Source: Pseudomonas iridis
GTDB lineage: Bacteria > Pseudomonadota > Gammaproteobacteria > Pseudomonadales > Pseudomonadaceae
Length of the DNA: 64,000 nt
NCBI RefSeq assembly: GCF_017980685.1
Contig: NZ_JACXXO010000005.1
Location: 186,001-250,000 of the forward strand
Reading direction: 5' to 3'
Part shown: positions 30,305 through 41,229 of the stretch, in pieces
Layout of the letters: each line of letters starts with the position of its first letter
Numbering within the stretch: the stretch's first letter is position 1
Notes under the pieces: model-generated
What the model was told of the DNA's origin: nothing
The model's input: only the letters and a program-made list of their open reading frames with translations
The model's database searches: none
Translations under genes and position numbers: made by a program

Positions 30305-33300
30305 TCATACCGCCACCTCTTCGCGGTCGGCATTGGTCTTGCCAAAACGTCGGCCCATACGGTCGAAATACAGGTAGATCACCGGTGTGGTGAACAGCGT
30401 CAGCACCTGACTCACCAACAAACCACCCACCATCACCAGACCCAGCGGTTGGCGCAGCTCAGCCCCGGAACCGGTGGCGAGCATCAATGGCACGGCGCCG
30501 AACAGCGCCGCCAGCGTGGTCATCAGGATCGGCCGGAAACGCAGCAGCGCCGCTTGATAGATCGCCTCCTGCGGCGCCATACCCTGATTGCGCTCCGCAT
30601 CGAGGGCGAAGTCGATCATCATGATCGCGTTCTTCTTGACGATGCCGATCAGCAGGATGATGCCGATGATCGCGATCATGCCTAGGTCGTTGCCACTGAG
30701 CAGCAATGCCAACAACGCACCGACCGCCGCTGACGGCAGAGTCGAGAGAATGGTGATCGGGTGGATATAACTCTCGTAAAGCACGCCGAGCACGATGTAC
30801 ATGGTCACCACCGCCGCCAGAATCAGCAGCAAGGTGCTCGACAGCGATGCCTGGAACGCTTCGGCCGCGCCCTGGAACTGGGTCTGCACGCCGACCGGCA
30901 TGCCGATGTCTTTCTGCACCTGTTCGATGACGTCCACCGCATGCCCCAGCGCTACGCCTGGTGCGAGGTTGAACGACATCATCACCGCCGGGAACTGGCC
31001 GATGTGGGTGATCGCCAGTTGCGCCTGGCGCTCCTCGACATGGGCCAGACTCGACAGACGCACCTGCGCGCCGTCAGTGGTCTTGACGTGAATCTGATCC
31101 AGCGCCTGCGGCCCGATCCTTTCCCCGGCCTGCGCCTGCAATACCACGCGGTACTGGCTGGCCTGAGTGTAAATGGTCGAGATCTGCCGCTGGCCGAAGG
31201 CGTCGTACAGCGCATCGGTGATGTTCGCCACCGACACACCGAGGCGCGACGCCGCATCACGGTCGATCACCAGATAAACCTGCAAACCCTTGTCCTGCAA
31301 GTCACTGGCGACGTCGGTCAGCTCCGGACGTTGCGCCAGGGCCTGGACCAATCTGCCGCTCCATTGGCTCAACAGCTCGGAGTCTGGCGAGGACATGCTG
31401 AACTGGTACTGGGTGCGGCTGACGCGGTCTTCGATGGTCAGGTCCTGCACCGGTTGCATAAACAGACGAATGCCGACCAGTTTGTCCAGTTGCGGTTGCA
31501 GGCGCGCGATGATTTCGGTGGCGGTGAGATCACGCTCGCTGTGTGGTTTGAGATTGATCAACAACCGCCCGCTGTTGAGCGTGGCGTTATCGCCATCGAC
31601 GCCAATGTAAGACGACAGGCTCTGCACTGCCGGGTCTTCAAGAATGACCTTGGCCAATGCCTGTTGACGCTCACCCATGGCGGCGAAGGAAATCGACTGC
31701 GGCGCTTCGGAAATACCCTGAATCACCCCGGTGTCCTGCACCGGGAAGAAGCCCTTCGGCACGACCATATAGAGGAACACAGTCAATGCCAGAGTGCCGA
31801 TGGCGACCAGCAACGTCAGCGGCTGATGCTTGAGCACCCAGCGCAGCATCCGACCGTACTCGGCGATCATCCAGTCGATACACGCGCCGCTGGCCCGGTA
31901 GAACCGGCCCTGCTCATGTTCTTCGGGTTCGCGCTTGAGCAGACGCGCGCACATCATTGGCGTCAGGGTCAGCGAGACCACGAGGGAAATCAGGATCGCC
32001 ACCGCCAGGGTGATGGCGAATTCGCGGAACAGCCGCCCGACCACGTCGGCCATGAACAGCAGCGGGATCAGCACGGCTATCAGCGACAGGGTCAGGGAAA
32101 TCAGGGTGAAGCCGATCTGCTTCGCGCCTTTTAGCGCGGCCTGCATCGGGCTGTCGCCCTCCTCGATGAAGCGCGAGATGTTTTCCAGCATCACGATCGC
32201 ATCGTCGACCACGAAACCGGTGGCGATGGTCAGCGCCATCAGGGTCAGGTTATTGACCGAGAATCCGGCGAGATACATCACGCCGAATGTACCGATCAGC
32301 GACAGCGGCACAGCCACCGACGGAATGATCGTCGCGCTGAAACGGCGCAGAAACAGGAACGTCACCATGACCACCAGCGCGATGGCGATCAGCAGTTCGT
32401 GCTGCACATCTGTGACCGAGGCGCGAATGGTTTGGGTGCGATCGGTGAGAACAGTGACTTCGAGGCCGGCCGGCAAATTGTCGGTGATGCTTGGCAGCAA
32501 GGCTTTGATCCGGTCGACCACCTCGATGACGTTAGCGCCCGGTTGACGCTGAATATTCAGTAGCACGGCCTGATTCAGATTGGCCCACGCGGCCAGGCGC
32601 TCGTTCTCGGCGCCGTCGACAATTTCCGCGACATCCTTGAGCCGCAACGGCGCGCCGTTCTTGTAGGCGAGGATCAGGTTGGCGTAATCCTCGGGCGACG
32701 TCAGTTGGTCATTGGCATCGAGCATCGACACCCGGGTCGGGCCGTCGAAGTTACCTTTCGGCTGGTTGACGTTCGAAGCGCCGATCAAGGTGCGCACGTC
32801 CGACAGGTTCAGACCATTGGCGGCCAACGCCTCCGGGTTGACCTTGATCCGTACGGCCTGACGCTGACCGCCCGCGATACTGACCATGCCGACGCCACTG
32901 ATCTGGGCGATTTTCTGCGCCATGCGCGTATCGACCAGGTCATTGAGTTTGGGCAGTAGCATGGTTTTCGAGGTGATGGCCAGGGTCAGCACCGGGGTGT
33001 CCGCCGGGTTGACCTTGTTGTACACCGGCGGCGCCGGCAAGTCGGTCGGTAACAGATTGGTCGCAGCGTTGATTGCCGCTTGCACCTGTTGCTCGGCGAC
33101 ATCCATGTTGATGTCGAGGCTGAAACGCAGGGTCAGCACCGAGGCGCCGCCGGAGCTGGTCGAGGCCATTTGTGTCAGGCCCGGCATCTGCCCGAATTGA
33201 CGTTCAAGCGGCGCGGTGACGGCGCTGGTCATCACGTCCGGGCTGGCGCCGGGATACAGGGTCATGACGCGGATGGTCGGGTAATCGACTTGCGGCAGCG

Positions 33301-33406
33301 CCGAAACTGGCAGCAGGCGATAAGCGATGAGGCCGGCCAGCACAATGGCCAGCATGCTCAGGGTGGTGGCTACCGGACGAAGGATGAACAGCCGCGAAAT
33401 GTTCAT
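30305..33406 (-). CDS. muxB: RND efflux permease MuxB
   Basis: A 1033-residue RND permease with the same architecture as MuxC. The proton-relay pair is in [20 protein letters not shown] and the C-terminal half repeats the helix pattern ([20 protein letters not shown], which is shared nearly word for word with MuxC). Two different permeases in one operon is the MdtBC/MuxBC arrangement, where both are needed for pumping. The start overlaps the muxA stop by 4 bases, indicating translational coupling. Confidence 0.92.
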   Translation of the reverse strand: MNISRLFILRPVATTLSMLAIVLAGLIAYRLLPVSALPQVDYPTIRVMTLYPGASPDVMTSAVTAPLERQFGQMPGLTQMASTSSGGASVLTLRFSLDINMDVAEQQVQAAINAATNLLPTDLPAPPVYNKVNPADTPVLTLAITSKTMLLPKLNDLVDTRMAQKIAQISGVGMVSIAGGQRQAVRIKVNPEALAANGLNLSDVRTLIGASNVNQPKGNFDGPTRVSMLDANDQLTSPEDYANLILAYKNGAPLRLKDVAEIVDGAENERLAAWANLNQAVLLNIQRQPGANVIEVVDRIKALLPSITDNLPAGLEVTVLTDRTQTIRASVTDVQHELLIAIALVVMVTFLFLRRFSATIIPSVAVPLSLIGTFGVMYLAGFSVNNLTLMALTIATGFVVDDAIVMLENISRFIEEGDSPMQAALKGAKQIGFTLISLTLSLIAVLIPLLFMADVVGRLFREFAITLAVAILISLVVSLTLTPMMCARLLKREPEEHEQGRFYRASGACIDWMIAEYGRMLRWVLKHQPLTLLVAIGTLALTVFLYMVVPKGFFPVQDTGVIQGISEAPQSISFAAMGERQQALAKVILEDPAVQSLSSYIGVDGDNATLNSGRLLINLKPHSERDLTATEIIARLQPQLDKLVGIRLFMQPVQDLTIEDRVSRTQYQFSMSSPDSELLSQWSGRLVQALAQRPELTDVASDLQDKGLQVYLVIDRDAASRLGVSVANITDALYDAFGQRQISTIYTQASQYRVVLQAQAGERIGPQALDQIHVKTTDGAQVRLSSLAHVEERQAQLAITHIGQFPAVMMSFNLAPGVALGHAVDVIEQVQKDIGMPVGVQTQFQGAAEAFQASLSSTLLLILAAVVTMYIVLGVLYESYIHPITILSTLPSAAVGALLALLLSGNDLGMIAIIGIILLIGIVKKNAIMMIDFALDAERNQGMAPQEAIYQAALLRFRPILMTTLAALFGAVPLMLATGSGAELRQPLGLVMVGGLLVSQVLTLFTTPVIYLYFDRMGRRFGKTNADREEVAV

Positions 33407-34710
33407 GCGCCCTTCTTGGCCTTGTCAGTAACAGCGGCATCAGTCGGGGTAGCGGCGGACTTGCCTTGCAGGTGTTCGGTCGGTGTGGTCGGCACTTGAT
33501 TGCTGTCGTTGACCACCTCCACTTCGCTGCCTTCCTTGAGTCGGTCGGTGCCTTCCAGCACTACGCGGTCGCCAGCGGCCAGGCCTTCAGTGATCACGGT
33601 GTTTTCACCGTCACTGGCGCCGATCTTCAACTGACGAATCGTGACTTTCTTGTCGCCGTCCAGCGCGTAGACGAAGGTGCCGTTGGTGCCGAACTGAATC
33701 GCGGCGGACGGTGCCAACACAACGTTTTTCAGGGTATCGGCGAGCAGGTGCACGTTGACGAACTGATTGGGGAACAGCGACTGATCACGGTTATCGTAAC
33801 GGGCCTTGAATTTCAGGGTGCCGGTGGCCACATCGATCTGGTTGTCGAGGCTTTGCAGCACACCGGTGGCTTGCAGTTTGGTGTCGCCGCGATCCCACGC
33901 TTCAGCCGGCAGCTTGGCGCCGCTGCGATAACGGGCGAGCACGGTTTCGAGGTTGTTTTCCGGCAGGGTGAAGGCGACGCTGATCGGCTGAGTCTGGGTG
34001 ATCACCGCCAGAAACGTGGTGTCGTTGGCCGCAACGAGGTTGCCGACGTCCACTTGACGCAGACCGACGCGACCGGCAATGGGGGCGCGGATTTTCGTGA
34101 ATTCGAGATTGAGTTTCGCGTCGTTGACCGCCGCCTGGTTGGTCTTGACCGTGCCCAGATACTGGCCGACCAGCGCTTCGGCGGTGTCCAGCGTCTGCTT
34201 GGCGATGCTGTCTTCCTTGAACAGACCGCGATAGCGTTCGACATCAACCTGTGCGTTTTTCAGTTGCGCCTGATTCTGCATCAAAGTGCCTTGCGCCTGA
34301 AGCAAGGCGTTCTGGTAGGAGCGCGGGTCGATCTCGGCAAGCAAATCGCCCGCCTTGACCATCTGGCCTTCCTCGAAATGGATTTTCACCAATTCGCCAC
34401 CCACTCGACTGCGCACGTTGATGGTGTTGAGCGCAGTGACGGTGCCGAGCGCTTTGTAATACAGCGGAAAGTCACCCGTGACCGCCGGCGCCACGCGCAC
34501 AGGAATTGGCCCGGTGCCGCCGCCAAAGCCCGGCCGCATCATCCCGGAACGCCCGGTATGGCCGGCTGCAGCCTTCTCGCCGCCCTCCTTGTCGGCTGAA
34601 CCGGCGGGCCAGAATTTCCAGCACAGTACGGCGATAACCAACAAGACAAGCAGGCTGAACAGCCAGCGACGGGAGTTGCGGGGAGACGATTGCATGGAGT
34701 GATTAACCAT
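33403..34710 (-). CDS. muxA: RND efflux periplasmic adaptor MuxA
   Basis: A 435-residue membrane-fusion protein. An N-terminal helix (residues about 16-32) anchors it; then follow the lipoyl-like halves ([20 protein letters not shown] and [17 protein letters not shown]) flanking an alpha-hairpin (about 125-195), a beta-barrel and a membrane-proximal domain. It bridges the MuxB/MuxC permeases and OpmB. ATGs at 34710 and 34695 are both possible, and neither has a clear ribosome site. It is the first gene of the operon; no regulator gene is adjacent. Confidence 0.9.
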   Translation of the reverse strand: MVNHSMQSSPRNSRRWLFSLLVLLVIAVLCWKFWPAGSADKEGGEKAAAGHTGRSGMMRPGFGGGTGPIPVRVAPAVTGDFPLYYKALGTVTALNTINVRSRVGGELVKIHFEEGQMVKAGDLLAEIDPRSYQNALLQAQGTLMQNQAQLKNAQVDVERYRGLFKEDSIAKQTLDTAEALVGQYLGTVKTNQAAVNDAKLNLEFTKIRAPIAGRVGLRQVDVGNLVAANDTTFLAVITQTQPISVAFTLPENNLETVLARYRSGAKLPAEAWDRGDTKLQATGVLQSLDNQIDVATGTLKFKARYDNRDQSLFPNQFVNVHLLADTLKNVVLAPSAAIQFGTNGTFVYALDGDKKVTIRQLKIGASDGENTVITEGLAAGDRVVLEGTDRLKEGSEVEVVNDSNQVPTTPTEHLQGKSAATPTDAAVTDKAKKGA

Positions 34711-34840
34711 TGGGCGCGTGGGCTTCTTCTACGGGAGGCTGAACGATAAGCACTGACGGGAATTAAGCAAAGCAGCTTTACCGGCAATTTACCTTCAACT
34801 TACGTTTCAAGGTGTGAGTCAAAACACTGATACACAAATG

Positions 34841-34868
34841 AAAACGGCCTGGACAGGGCCAGGCCGTT
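34841..34868 (-). terminator. Rho-independent terminator of tpx
   Basis: A 10-base-pair stem (AACGGCCTGG with CCAGGCCGTT) and a 6-base loop, followed on the minus strand by TTTTCATTTG. It starts 29 bases after the tpx stop codon. Confidence 0.8.
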
Positions 34869-34896
34869 AACAATTGTAAAAGCGCTGTTGCGCAGT

Positions 34897-35397
34897 TTAC
34901 TTCAGTACCGCCAGAGCAGCGTCGTAGTTCGGCTCTTCAGCGATTTCCTTGACCAGTTCGCTGTGCAGGACGTTGTCGTTCTCGTCCAGTACTACAACGG
35001 CACGGGCGGTCAGGCCTTTCAGCGGGCCGTCGGCGATGGCAACACCGTAGTTCTCGATAAACTCGGCGCCACGCAGGGTCGACAGGTTCTGGACGTTTTC
35101 CAGACCTTCGGCACCGCAGAAACGCGCCTGGGCGAACGGCAGGTCAGCCGAGATGCACAGCACCACGGTGTTGCTGATGTCGTTGGCCTGAGCGTTGAAC
35201 TTGCGCACGGAGGTGGCGCAGGTCGGGGTGTCGACGCTTGGGAAGATGTTCAGCACTTTGCGCTTGCCGGCGAAGTCTTTCAGGGTGACGTCGGACAGAT
35301 TGCCGGCAACCAGGGAAAAGGCTGGCGCCTTGGAACCGGCTTGTGGCAACTGGCCGTTGACTTGAACCGGGTTGCCTTTGAGGGTGACTTGAGCCAT
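34897..35397 (-). CDS. tpx: Thiol peroxidase
   Basis: A 166-residue atypical 2-Cys peroxiredoxin. The peroxidatic Cys lies in [16 protein letters not shown] (about residue 60) and the resolving Cys in [14 protein letters not shown] (about residue 94), the usual spacing for Tpx. It reduces hydrogen and alkyl peroxides with thioredoxin in the periplasm or cytoplasm. AAGGACT precedes the ATG. It is a single-gene unit with its own terminator at 34841-34868; the upstream spacer shows no obvious OxyR site to my eye. Confidence 0.95.
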   Translation of the reverse strand: MAQVTLKGNPVQVNGQLPQAGSKAPAFSLVAGNLSDVTLKDFAGKRKVLNIFPSVDTPTCATSVRKFNAQANDISNTVVLCISADLPFAQARFCGAEGLENVQNLSTLRGAEFIENYGVAIADGPLKGLTARAVVVLDENDNVLHSELVKEIAEEPNYDAALAVLK

Positions 35398-35586
35398 GAC
35401 TTGAGTCCTTCTGAACGTTGTTTTAGAAAATCACGCAGGGGCCGAAGTTAACCACGAAATTGTTCGACAACCTATGCCCGCGCTGAAATTGTCATGTTCT
35501 GAAATGAAAACTGCATACAACTCGTAACCCCTGTAGGCGCGGCGTTCCGCAGCTCAGGGGCTTGGGTGATGAACGCACAGTGACCC

Positions 35587-35824
35587 GTCATCGAAACCAA
35601 AGAACTGGTGGCCGGGTACTGGATCTGGGACGTGAAGTCGAAAGAGGAAGCTATCGAATGGGTCAAGCGCTGCCCCAACCCGATGCCGGGCTGTGATTCG
35701 GCAGATCTTCTCGGCAGAGGATTTCGGTGCAGAGTTCACGCCTGAGCTGCGGGAGCAGGAAGAGCGGATTCGCGAGCAAGCGAAAAAGCCCCGAGCAGTC
35801 CTCCGTGAACGCGACCTACTGTAG
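35587..35824 (+). pseudogene. Remnant of a YciI-family gene
   Basis: Two adjoining frames together read like a YciI/DGPF-type protein. Frame one (from 35587) gives IETKELVAGYWIWDVKS and then EEAIEWVKRCPNPMPG. Frame three bases-plus-two later (from 35702) gives QIFSAEDFGAEFTPELREQE and ends at TAG 35822-35824. The join lacks the expected SEIEIR-like stretch, consistent with a short deletion. The N-terminal half is missing and a stop (TGA, 35581) lies just upstream. The last codons run into a REP-like family B element. No product is expected. Confidence 0.7.
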
Positions 35825-35904
35825 GAGCTGCCGCAGGCTGCGATCTTTTGATCTTGTTTTAAACAATTAGAGTCAAAAGATCGCAGCCTTCGGCAGCTCC
35901 TACA
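35820..35904. repeat. REP-like family B dimer
   Basis: GTAGGAGCTGCCGCAGGCTG (left) and CAGCCTTCGGCAGCTCCTAC (right) flank the inner GATCTTTTGATC / AGTCAAAAGATC pair. The element is about 85 bases long, nearly identical in plan to that at 36399-36484. It lies at the end of the YciI remnant and before the convergent cold-shock gene. Confidence 0.85.
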
Positions 35905-35913
35905 TTTGACTAG

Positions 35914-36123
35914 TCAGATTGCCTGGATATTTTCAGCGGCCTGTTTGCCACTGCGATTATCAACTGTTATTTCATATGAAACTTTCTGACCCACGCTGAG
36001 GCTATTCAGTCCGGCCTGCTGAACCGCGGAAATATGAACGAATACATCTTGGCTGCCGTCATCTGGTTGAATAAAGCCAAAACCCTTCGTTGCATTAAAA
36101 AACTTCACAACCCCCGTAGCCAT
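35914..36123 (-). CDS. Cold-shock protein (CspA family)
   Basis: A 69-residue single cold-shock domain. RNA-binding motifs are RNP1 (KGFGFIQPD) and RNP2 (DVFVHISAV). The ATG at 36123 with GAGGTGGGT upstream gives the normal length; the longer open frame to 36216 adds non-conserved residues. The upstream leader includes a CTGTCA-N4-TGACAG hairpin about 87 bases before the ATG. It acts as an RNA chaperone; whether this copy is cold-induced cannot be told. Confidence 0.92.
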   Translation of the reverse strand: MATGVVKFFNATKGFGFIQPDDGSQDVFVHISAVQQAGLNSLSVGQKVSYEITVDNRSGKQAAENIQAI

Positions 36124-36209
36124 ACCCACCTCTCTTCGCTCATTTGCGCGCACGCCAATAATGCTGCGCGGTACACAAGCATCAAACGCCCCTCCCCTAA
36201 TCTCGACAA

Positions 36210-36225
36210 CTGTCAAACCTGACAG
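36210..36225. promoter_or_regulatory. CTGTCA inverted repeat upstream of the cold-shock gene
   Basis: CTGTCA (36210-36215) and TGACAG (36220-36225) are separated by AACC. The half-site is the core of the 24-base palindrome at 466-489 upstream of the Ig-like/YVTN gene. It may be an operator or a leader hairpin. Confidence 0.3.
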
Positions 36226-36398
36226 GGTGTAAATATCTACAGTGCGTCTGCGTCACTAACTACTCGGTAAACAATTTCGCTGTCATCCTGCGCATGAGGG
36301 TGATCGGGATGCGTGGGGACGTGATATTCGCGAGGTGATGCAGGGAGATCGCGCGATTCGGTATTTTCGGTGGCTTGTCGGGCAGTGATGCTGCCCAC
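36226..36398. other. Spacer without a recognisable gene
   Basis: No ORF with convincing composition or ribosome site was found between the cold-shock promoter and the next REP-like element. A short minus-strand ORF (61 residues, 36260-36445) overlaps the repeat and is not credible. Confidence 0.5.
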
Positions 36399-36484
36399 TG
36401 TAGGAGCTGCCGCAGGCTGCGATCGTTTGATCTTGTTTTAAACAATCAGAGTCAAAAGATTGCAGCCTGCGGCAGCTCCTACAG
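36399..36484. repeat. REP-like family B dimer
   Basis: GTAGGAGCTGCCGCAGGCTG (left) and CAGCCTGCGGCAGCTCCTAC (right) with the inner GATCGTTTGATC / AGTCAAAAGATT pair. It lies directly after the DUF3313 lipoprotein gene, 10 bases from its stop codon. Confidence 0.85.
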
Positions 36485-36493
36485 GGTGCGCGA

Positions 36494-37171
36494 TTATTTA
36501 GCTTCAGCTTTCAGCTTGAGAAACGACTGATGCAGATCCGAAGCCCAGCCATCGATCACGGCTTTGACGTCATTGGCCTGCATCACTTGCGAGTCGTTCT
36601 CCAGCGGTTTGCCAGTCCCTTTACGCACGACCTGAGCGACGACCTTGTTGGTGCCGCCATCCATGAACACCGCTTCAGTGGCCAGGGTAGTTTCCTGATC
36701 GCGGATCCCCGTGGCAGTGCTCACTGCTGCCGCCACCAGTGCAATCGGGATCACTTCATAAACCTGCAGGCCTTTGGTCTTGCTGCTCACAGCGGTGATC
36801 GCCGGACGCACGACAATCACCCCAGGACCAGGGCCGGTGGCGAGTGGCAACGACTTGCCGAGCTCACGCTTGAGCGCCTGATCGTAGTAGCTGGTAATGC
36901 CGTTGAGAGTTTGTTGCGGGACCTTTGCAGTCGCTTGTGGTTTGGGATAGAGCTGGCTCGGCTCGACATAAACGCTGGTGAATGTGTTGACGTCGAGTTT
37001 CGGGTCCATCCAGCGCATCACCTCGGCGCCGGACGGTGACTTGGCCTCCTTCAGCTGACTGTAGTCCTTGAGAAACCCCGAATATTCATCGGGAGCGACG
37101 GTTTTGCTTGAGCAGCCCACCACGCCGAGGGTGGCGATGCACAGCGTGCCCATCATTACTGCTAGCTTCAT
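36494..37171 (-). CDS. DUF3313 lipoprotein
   Basis: A 225-residue protein with a lipoprotein leader, MKLAVMMGTLCIATLGVVGC, lipidated at Cys20. The rest resembles DUF3313: SGFLKDYSQL near the start, then DPKLDVNTFTSVYVEP, a variable linker, and a domain with GPGVIVVRPAITAV and VYEVIPIALVAAAVSTATG. ATG 37171 is chosen because it opens the lipobox leader; the frame continues upstream without function. Members are periplasmic or membrane-anchored proteins of unknown role. Single gene. Confidence 0.85.
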   Translation of the reverse strand: MKLAVMMGTLCIATLGVVGCSSKTVAPDEYSGFLKDYSQLKEAKSPSGAEVMRWMDPKLDVNTFTSVYVEPSQLYPKPQATAKVPQQTLNGITSYYDQALKRELGKSLPLATGPGPGVIVVRPAITAVSSKTKGLQVYEVIPIALVAAAVSTATGIRDQETTLATEAVFMDGGTNKVVAQVVRKGTGKPLENDSQVMQANDVKAVIDGWASDLHQSFLKLKAEAK

Positions 37172-37270
37172 GCTGTAACTCCTGTCAGAAGGCCTGAATG
37201 TATTGCGTGAGGGGGAGATACAGGTATAGCTAAAACCGCAGCAATTGCGATTTGAAACCACAAAAAAAGC

Positions 37271-37414
37271 GTGATTCTGGAGGGGTCGTCCAAGGTACAA
37301 CCGGTTGAAGCGCAATGCGCGGCTCTCGCGGTGCAAAACGGCGAGGAACCAAGGGCGCAGGTGCTGTTGCAGGGGTGGAAGAGGATTTACATGGGTGACC
37401 CGGCGCTGAAGTGA
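37271..37414 (+). other. Short ORF, possible gene remnant
   Basis: A GTG-started 47-residue frame ends with VLLQGWKRIYMGDPALK. The residue pattern looks protein-like (alternating charged and hydrophobic residues), but there is no ribosome site and a stop closes the frame just upstream. It may be the C-terminal scrap of a lost gene. I do not recognise the family. Confidence 0.2.
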
Positions 37415-37431
37415 CCGGCTGGAGATTGTTG

Positions 37432-37625
37432 TCCCCTCACCCTAGCCCTCTCCCGAGGGAGAGGGGACCGATTGGGGGATGCTCAGGAGATTCATCGACG
37501 AGAACAATGCTCTGTGAATCCATAGCCGACTCGGTCTTTCAAGTCGGTGTAGATCGTCGCACTACTCGGTCAGTCCCCTCTCCCTCCGGGCGGTCCTACG
37601 TTTCGGGAGAGTCAGGGTGAGGGGC
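37432..37625. repeat. REP-like family C pair
   Basis: CCCCTCACCCTAGCCCTCTC (left) and a slightly damaged inverted copy ending AGGGTGAGGGG (right), with inner AGGGAGAGGGGACCG / CAGTCCCCTCTCCCT repeats. It lies between the lipoprotein gene and the following membrane-protein gene. Confidence 0.75.
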
Positions 37626-37642
37626 TTTTGATCTTCAGCCCG

Positions 37643-38617
37643 TCACCAGGAAGAGGTTTCACCACTGCGCAACGCTATCTCTCGCCGGGTATTGGCGCGC
37701 ATAGCCTTGTACAACGACACCGTGCCCACCAGCAAAATCGCCGCGCCAAACAGGAAGTCGATGTTGTACAACCGGAAATCCTCCACCGGCCCGATCAGCA
37801 GCACCCGCACCAGCGCAACACCCACCAGCGTGGCGAGGAAGTCGATCCCCGGCTCTTCGCGATAGAACACCAGCAACAGCGGCAGACACAGCACCAGCAG
37901 AAACAACAGCACCACGGCTTTGAACGAGCCCTTGCGCTCAACGCTGAATGCGCATTCGTGCGGGCCGTAGGCCTTGTAGTCTTCGTCGCGGATCAGCGAG
38001 GTCTTCTCGTTGATGTAGTCGACGCGGTTGTACTTCTGGATCGGCGTGAAGGTGTTGGACATCTCCATCAGCGTGGTGATGTTCTTGAAGCGCAGGTCGA
38101 TGCGCTCGCTGCCTTTGACGTAATACAGCACCGGTTTGTAGCCGTAACGGTAGGTGTCGAACGGGAACTCGGTGACCTGCCCCTGCACGCCAATCGGACG
38201 CGGTTCAAGTTCGGCAAATGCGCTTTTGTTGGTGGCTGAGAGGTTGCGACTCAGGGGCTGGACCTTGACCTGCTCAAGGAAGATCGGCGTCGCGCCGTAG
38301 GACCACTGCAACGGTTCCAGGCGCAGACGCAGTTCGTTGCGGCCCAGATCGTAGCGGTTGAATGTGCGTTCGGAGACCACCAGTGAACCGCTGAGCATGA
38401 ACTCGCCACGCAGGTTGTTGGTGACGCGCAAGGTCAGTTGGTCCTTGCCCAGCAGCGCCGCTTCAGTGGACGGCGGCGTGCCACACCATGCGGTGCTTTC
38501 GCCGACACCGCCGAGTTGGCCGTCGCGGTTTTGATTGAATACATAAAAGTAACTGGCCCACAGCGTCAGCATCAAAAGCAACGCGGTGAGGCCCAGGATT
38601 TTCTTGCCCGGACTCAC
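37643..38617 (-). CDS. Unrecognised membrane protein with periplasmic domain
   Basis: A 324-residue protein. One N-terminal helix (residues about 8-28), a polar region of about 190 residues predicted to be periplasmic (with a conserved-looking AWCGTPPSTEAALLG and FPFDTYRYGYKP), then three C-terminal helices (about 225-300) and a basic tail. GTG 38617 is the start: GAAGGGAG lies 8 bases upstream. The layout recalls DUF4436-type proteins, but I am not sure of the family. It is a single gene between a family C and a family B repeat. Confidence 0.6.
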   Translation of the reverse strand: MSPGKKILGLTALLLMLTLWASYFYVFNQNRDGQLGGVGESTAWCGTPPSTEAALLGKDQLTLRVTNNLRGEFMLSGSLVVSERTFNRYDLGRNELRLRLEPLQWSYGATPIFLEQVKVQPLSRNLSATNKSAFAELEPRPIGVQGQVTEFPFDTYRYGYKPVLYYVKGSERIDLRFKNITTLMEMSNTFTPIQKYNRVDYINEKTSLIRDEDYKAYGPHECAFSVERKGSFKAVVLLFLLVLCLPLLLVFYREEPGIDFLATLVGVALVRVLLIGPVEDFRLYNIDFLFGAAILLVGTVSLYKAMRANTRREIALRSGETSSW

Positions 38618-38755
38618 TGATCAGACTCCCTTCTTCGATTCTACCGTCCAGCCGAAAACCCGCTGGCGACGGCGACTCTACCAAAAGGCCACCATCGACC
38701 CAAGGAAAAATCCCGAATGAGCCAGGGTTCTAGGGGTTTCCCCGGTATGGCCAGG

Positions 38756-38838
38756 ATCAAAGGATCGCAGCCTTCGGCAGCTCCTACAGGAGCTGCATTC
38801 CCATGCAGGAGCTACCGAAGGCTGCGATCTTTTGATTC
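38756..38838. repeat. REP-like family B pair in inside-out order
   Basis: GATCAAAGGATCGCAGCCTT then CGGCAGCTCCTAC at the left, and CAGGAGCTACCGAAGGCTGC then GATCTTTTGATTC at the right. Compared with 35820-35904 and 36399-36484, the GATC-rich arms are outside and the GTAGGAGC arms inside. It lies directly after the DUF934 gene. Confidence 0.75.
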
Positions 38839-38839
38839 A

Positions 38840-39315
38840 TCAGCGTCTACGAAACAACGGGCGCGGCTCGATGACCGAGCGGCCATACAGCACGCTCATC
38901 CCTGCCAACCCCTTCAGCGCATCCTCAGCCGATTTGTCTTCTCGCACGGCAAAACTGTCAAACCCGCACTGGCGCATATGGCTGAGTTGATCACGCAACA
39001 CGTCGCCAATCGCGCGCAATTCCCCGGTCCAGCCGAAACGGCTGCGCAACAGATAGGCCTGGCTGTAGCCGCGACCGTCACGAAAACTCGGAAAGTCCAG
39101 CGCAATCAGCGGCAGTGACGCAAGCCAGGGCACGAGGCTTTCGACGTCATCATCCGGGCCGAGCCACACGGCGTGGGTCGAAGGTCGTTCCAGCCAATGA
39201 ATCAAAGGCAGAATCAGCAATCCCGGAGCACTGGCCAACACAGGCTCGCGGACCAGCGTCCACGGATCGTCCGTGACTATTTGCGCCACGCCCTCCTGCA
39301 ACCGCAGCAGATTGT

Positions 39316-39319
<4 letters not shown>
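38840..39319 (-). CDS. DUF934 protein of the sulfite/nitrite reductase pair
   Basis: A 159-residue cytoplasmic protein with the DUF934 signature around IALDFPSFRDGRGYSQAYLL and RAIGDVLRDQLSHMRQCGFD. These proteins are nearly always found behind a CysI-type reductase and are thought to take part in its function or electron supply. Its start overlaps the reductase stop by 4 bases (ATGA), so translation is coupled. It corresponds to PA4129 of the CcoN4 locus. Confidence 0.85.
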
Positions 39320-40989
<1,670 letters not shown>

Positions 40990-41047
40990 GCAGCGGCTCC
41001 CACAGTTTTCGTAACAGCACTATGACGGAGCGGCGCAGCGCGTTACA

Positions 41048-41078
41048 GATTCACCTGAACGGATAAAAACCGTATCAG
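41048..41078 (-). promoter_or_regulatory. Shared motif in the reductase promoter
   Basis: Read on the minus strand, CTGATACGGTTTTTAT (41078-41063) is identical to the site at 18950-18965. CTGTAACGC begins 30 bases after its start (41048), and TCATAGT recurs further on, as at ccoG. The 16-mer ends 73 bases before the ATG. See the ccoG site. Confidence 0.6.
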
Positions 41079-41111
41079 GGCGCGTCAGATGGCCGCAGGC
41101 AGCACTTCAAT

Positions 41112-41150
41112 CTGATCCGCATAAATGAAAGATTCCTGAGCCTGTTTTGT
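41112..41150 (+). promoter_or_regulatory. Diverged copy of the shared motif upstream of ccoN
   Basis: CTGATCCGCATAAATG starts at 41112 and CTGTTTTGT starts at 41142, again 30 bases apart, with CCTGAGCCTGTTTTG resembling GCTGAGTCTGTTATG at ccoG. The first half is weaker than the other two sites. It would serve ccoN on the plus strand. Confidence 0.45.
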
Positions 41151-41229
41151 TTCCGGTGGGGTTTCTACAGTGCAACCCATGCCAGACCGGGTGGCCTGGC
41201 AAGACTTTGCAACCGTGGATGAACTGACC

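Noticed and set aside
36260..36445. 61-residue minus-strand ORF
   Set aside because: Its start lies inside a REP-like element, and it has no ribosome site or protein-like pattern.
41197..41211. TGGCAAGACTTTGCA before ccoN resembles a sigma-54 promoter
   Set aside because: The distance between the GG and GC elements is 9 rather than the required 10 bases, and the site is only about 20 bases from the start codon.
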